A stretch of DNA of 64,000 nt, from NCBI GenBank assembly GCA_029225085.1, contig JAQXVU010000048.1, positions 1 through 64,000 of the forward strand, given 5' to 3'. The DNA is from Eggerthellales bacterium. GTDB taxonomy: Bacteria; Actinomycetota; Coriobacteriia; Coriobacteriales; Eggerthellaceae. The notes beneath the pieces are model-generated. The model had not been told where the DNA came from and made no database searches. It was given only the letters and a program-made list of their open reading frames with translations. Both the position numbers and the translations under genes were made by a program. Positions 61,501-64,000 of the stretch are shown here, piece after piece (the stretch's first letter is position 1; every line of letters starts with the position of its first letter).

Positions 61501-63342
61501 GTGGCTGATGTGTGGGATGGGGCGGTAGAGCCCCTGCAGGTACAGAAGGAAGCCCTTACCCCAGGTCAGGAGTTGGCTCTGTACGTGTCGGCCTTCTTCG
61601 ACGAGCTCCGTCGCTGCGGCGTGCGGGAAGTGGTGGTGTGCCCGGGTTCCCGTTCCACTCCGCTTTCCATCGTGGCGTATAAGAGCCCCATGAACGTCTT
61701 CGTCGACGTTGACGAGCGAGGTGCTGCATTTCTGGCGTTGGGCATGGCCAAGGCCTACGGACGCCCTGTGGCGGTGATCTGCACCTCCGGTACGGCGGTG
61801 GGCAATATGCTTCCCGCAGTGATGGAAGCCCAGAGCTCCCGCGTCCCCCTGATCATCCTCAGCGGCAACAGGCCCCCGGTGCTGCAGGGAGTGGGCGCGC
61901 CCCAGACCTGCGACCAGCAGAAGATCTTCGGCGACTACGTGTCCCTGTATCGTCAGATGCCCTTGCCCTCCGCCGATGAGCGCACCATCGCCTATGCGCG
62001 CCAGATGGCCATGGAGGCCACCTCTGCAGCGGCAGGCGCTCATGACTCCAGCTTCGGAGCCAATGGCGGTTCTCTGGTAGACGCCGGACCCGTGCATCTC
62101 GATTTCCCCTTCGATGAGCCCCTGAACCCGGACCTGTCAGCGCCGGGCCTGTTTAAACTGGGAGCTCGTGGCCGCACAGACAAGGACCTTCCCGGTCGCA
62201 TCGGCGCCTGGTCTGCCCTTGGCCCCCATCGTGCCGCAGACATCCTGCGCTATCTGGAAGGCAAGCGGGTCGCCGTGGTTTGCGGCGAGCGCACCATTGC
62301 CGGTGGCGGCCAGGTGGAAGAGCTGCTGAAGTGGGCTACCCACATGAACTATCCCCTGCTGGCGGACCCTCTGTCTCGCCTTCGGGTCTTCGATGAGTCG
62401 GTGGTCATCGATAACTACGACTCTATTTTGGCAACTGACGACATTCCCGCTGTCGACGTGCTTATCCGCTTCGGACGCTGGCCCGTCTCGAAGCGCCTCA
62501 CCACCTGGGTGCAGAAGACGAACCCGGTGCAGATCGTGGTAGACCCTCGGGAGACCAGGGATTTCACCTGCTCGACGGACATCTTCGTGCGCACCACCCC
62601 CATCGGCTTCGTGAGCGCCTTGGCTCAGGCCGAGAAGTCCCTGAAGCGCACGGGAGAGGGCAAGGGAGCTCAGGCTGCCTGCCTGCATGAGTGGGACGAG
62701 GCCAATCGCCGTGCGTTGGGCCGCATCATGAAGGTGGGCGCTCTGAACGAGGGCTTCGAAGGCGTCTTCATTCAGGAGACCATTCGCCAGCTCCCCGAGG
62801 GCTCCCTGCTGTTCTGCGGCAACAGCATGACCATCCGCGGGGTCGATACCTTCTATACGAAGAGGGAGAAGCCTCTGGCCGTGTTGTGCAACAGGGGCCT
62901 AAACGGCATCGATGGCACCCTTTCCACTGCTATTGGCGCAGCTCAGGCCTTCCCTCAGACGGCAGTGCTGGTGGGCGATCTGTCCTTTTTGCACGACCTG
63001 AACGCCTTGGCGCTGCAGGGGGAGATGCTCATTCGGCAGCAAGAGGGCTATGTGATGCCCAGCATTGTGGTAGTGTGCCTGAACAACGGCGGCGGTGCCA
63101 TTTTCGACATGCTGCCTCAGAAGACGGAGGACCCCTATTACGCTCGCCTGTTCTACACCCCTCAGCAGATGAAGGTGTCAGGGGCTGCCGAGACCTTCGG
63201 GTTGCCCTATCGCCAGGCCGCTACCAGGCAGGAGTACGTGGCTGCCTGGGAGGACTTGCGGGGCGTGCCGGGCTTGTCTGTCATCGAGGTGACCTTGCCC
63301 TTGCAGGGCGTGAAGGATCGCTTCGCTCCGTATTGGGGATAA
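61501..63342 (+). CDS. menD: SEPHCHC synthase MenD
   Basis: A 613-aa thiamine-diphosphate enzyme joining isochorismate and 2-oxoglutarate for menaquinone. CPGSRSTPLSIVAY, the cofactor Glu region DERGAAFLALGMAKAYG, and the ThDP-binding GDLSFLHDLNAL with NNGGGAIFDMLPQ are visible. GTG 61501 follows the menF stop directly, with AAGGAAGGGGAG upstream. Its 2-oxoglutarate substrate could come from the icd/acnA pair. Confidence 0.96.
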   Translation: MADVWDGAVEPLQVQKEALTPGQELALYVSAFFDELRRCGVREVVVCPGSRSTPLSIVAYKSPMNVFVDVDERGAAFLALGMAKAYGRPVAVICTSGTAVGNMLPAVMEAQSSRVPLIILSGNRPPVLQGVGAPQTCDQQKIFGDYVSLYRQMPLPSADERTIAYARQMAMEATSAAAGAHDSSFGANGGSLVDAGPVHLDFPFDEPLNPDLSAPGLFKLGARGRTDKDLPGRIGAWSALGPHRAADILRYLEGKRVAVVCGERTIAGGGQVEELLKWATHMNYPLLADPLSRLRVFDESVVIDNYDSILATDDIPAVDVLIRFGRWPVSKRLTTWVQKTNPVQIVVDPRETRDFTCSTDIFVRTTPIGFVSALAQAEKSLKRTGEGKGAQAACLHEWDEANRRALGRIMKVGALNEGFEGVFIQETIRQLPEGSLLFCGNSMTIRGVDTFYTKREKPLAVLCNRGLNGIDGTLSTAIGAAQAFPQTAVLVGDLSFLHDLNALALQGEMLIRQQEGYVMPSIVVVCLNNGGGAIFDMLPQKTEDPYYARLFYTPQQMKVSGAAETFGLPYRQAATRQEYVAAWEDLRGVPGLSVIEVTLPLQGVKDRFAPYWG

Positions 63343-63382
63343 GCGGGGCGCGAACCCCTACATATATAAGGAGTAGATTTCA

Positions 63383-64000
63383 GTGGATTACTACGAGACG
63401 GTAGATGCGGCCAACAAGGCCAACGAGAGCGAGTTCGGCTACGAGACCTTCGTGCCCTACTTCGACGAGGAAGAGGACGAGTGCTGCCACGGTGACCATC
63501 ATCACCACCACCATCATGACGGTGAGTGCTGCGGCGGCCACGACGACGGCTGCTGCCATGATGGCGAGTGCGACGAGTGCGATGACGAGTGCTGCGGCGG
63601 CCACGACGACGGTGAGTGCTGTGGAAGGCATCGCCATTGGCATAACCCCGCCTTCGCCACCTTCACCTTCGCCCATGAGGGCGCCAACTATTTCGTACGT
63701 CGTTGGGGCAAGCCCGGTGATGTGCCCGTCCTGATGCTGCATGGCTTCATGCAGACCGGCGACAGCTGGTGGCAGATCGCTCCCGCCATCGCTCAGGACC
63801 GCTGCGTCTACGCCATGGATCTTCTGGGCCACGGCAAGTCTGACAAGCCCGCTGACGTCTCCGCCTATTCTCTTGAAGGAGCCGCTGCTGCGGCTCATGC
63901 CCTGATCAGGGAGGTCATTCAGCCCGAGGCCGAGGCGGCGAACCCCGGTCGCAAGCACAAGGTGCATCTGGTGGGCTACTCTCTGGGCGGTCGCGTTGCC
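63383..64000 (+). CDS. menH: MenH-like alpha/beta hydrolase with Cys/His-rich insertion, 3' end cut by window
   Basis: The first 206 codons of an open frame running off the window. GTG 63383 follows AAGGAG (63368-63373). Residues 95-206 match an alpha/beta hydrolase: oxyanion LMLHGFMQTGDSW, DLLGHGKSDKP, and nucleophile elbow VGYSLGGRVA with Ser200. Position after menF-menD suggests MenH. Residues 32-87, however, form an acidic metal-binding-like insert with 12 Cys (mostly CC pairs) and 14 His, including seven in a row (39-45), built on ECCGGHDDG repeats. Normal MenH has no such region. Confidence 0.85.
   Translation, partial: MDYYETVDAANKANESEFGYETFVPYFDEEEDECCHGDHHHHHHHDGECCGGHDDGCCHDGECDECDDECCGGHDDGECCGRHRHWHNPAFATFTFAHEGANYFVRRWGKPGDVPVLMLHGFMQTGDSWWQIAPAIAQDRCVYAMDLLGHGKSDKPADVSAYSLEGAAAAAHALIREVIQPEAEAANPGRKHKVHLVGYSLGGRVA
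63524..63612 (+). repeat. 26-bp exact direct repeat in the Cys/His region
   Basis: The 26 bases at 63524-63549 recur exactly at 63587-63612, 63 bp (21 codons) apart. Both encode ECCGGHDD, showing the region grew by in-frame duplication. Confidence 0.9.

Noticed and set aside
63481-63630. CRISPR-like repeat array
   Set aside because: The direct repeats are in frame, encode Cys/His residues, and lack uniform spacers or cas genes.
1-64000. tRNA genes, insertion sequences, phage or attachment sites
   Set aside because: No tRNA-type T-loop with matching acceptor stem, transposase, integrase or terminal inverted repeats was recognised by eye; a tRNAscan or ISfinder search could overturn this.

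Overview
The window is a GC-rich bacterial chromosome segment that opens inside a 5S rRNA gene and closes inside a menaquinone gene. It looks most like an Actinomycetota of class Coriobacteriia, probably an Eggerthellales-type anaerobe. The reasons are the gene repertoire (partial TCA entry, PntAB, menaquinone genes, LysR/MFS pairs, a Tat-exported protein with a long cytoplasmic tail), strong AAGGAGG ribosome-binding sites and frequent GTG/TTG starts. This is inference; no 16S is present. No phage, insertion sequence, tRNA or CRISPR array was seen.

Layout. 0-8.8 kb: 5S rRNA and terminator, a helical-repeat protein, NAD-type isocitrate dehydrogenase, aconitase A, a large membrane protein, and rplJ-rplL behind a probable L10 leader. 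8.8-12.9 kb: AEC permease, MOP-family flippase with a repetitive tail, TatD hydrolase. 12.9-20.3 kb: a shikimate/quinate-flavoured region with an AroE/YdiB-like dehydrogenase, a LysR regulator, a TPR/coiled-coil protein, a Gfo/Idh/MocA oxidoreductase, a VOC protein, a YdiO/CaiA-like acyl-CoA dehydrogenase and type I dehydroquinase. 20.5-29 kb: pntAB, a TrpR-like regulator, an MFS-LysR pair, and the methionine-type importer metQNI, whose ATPase lacks the usual C-terminal regulatory domain.

29.4-37.6 kb is a cell-envelope module. A transglutaminase-fold protein with a substituted catalytic histidine and a lipoprotein precede dltA-dltB-dltC-dltD. A 54-codon gene follows whose product ends in FIYSQF and fits DltX, here at the end of the operon. 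A second transglutaminase/cell-wall-binding protein closes the module. 37.6-44.5 kb: M18 aminopeptidase, an IMP dehydrogenase of Tritrichomonas foetus type, MscS channel, two RCK potassium-regulator proteins, purB. 44.7-50.3 kb (minus strand): a surface-polymer operon made of a TagB/TagF-like transferase, a nucleotidyltransferase fused to two ATP-grasp-like units, and a second ATP-grasp protein. 50.7-58.9 kb: PiT transporter, Tat-exported protein with a Cys-rich partner, OmpR/histidine-kinase pair, purC, a small membrane protein, exonuclease III. 59.2-64 kb: folE, ACT protein, menF, menD, and a truncated MenH-like hydrolase with an extraordinary Cys/His-rich N-terminal insertion containing seven consecutive histidines.

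Across the window, degenerate short-period tandem repeats (24-42 bp, repeatedly exactly 30 bp) occur just after stop codons or inside Ala/Gly/Ser-rich tails and loops of proteins. This recurring signal is not explained by any single gene. The metabolic genes fit an anaerobic respirer: citrate to 2-oxoglutarate with NADH production, transhydrogenase to make NADPH, menaquinone for the respiratory chain, and possibly reduction of shikimate-derived acyl-CoAs.
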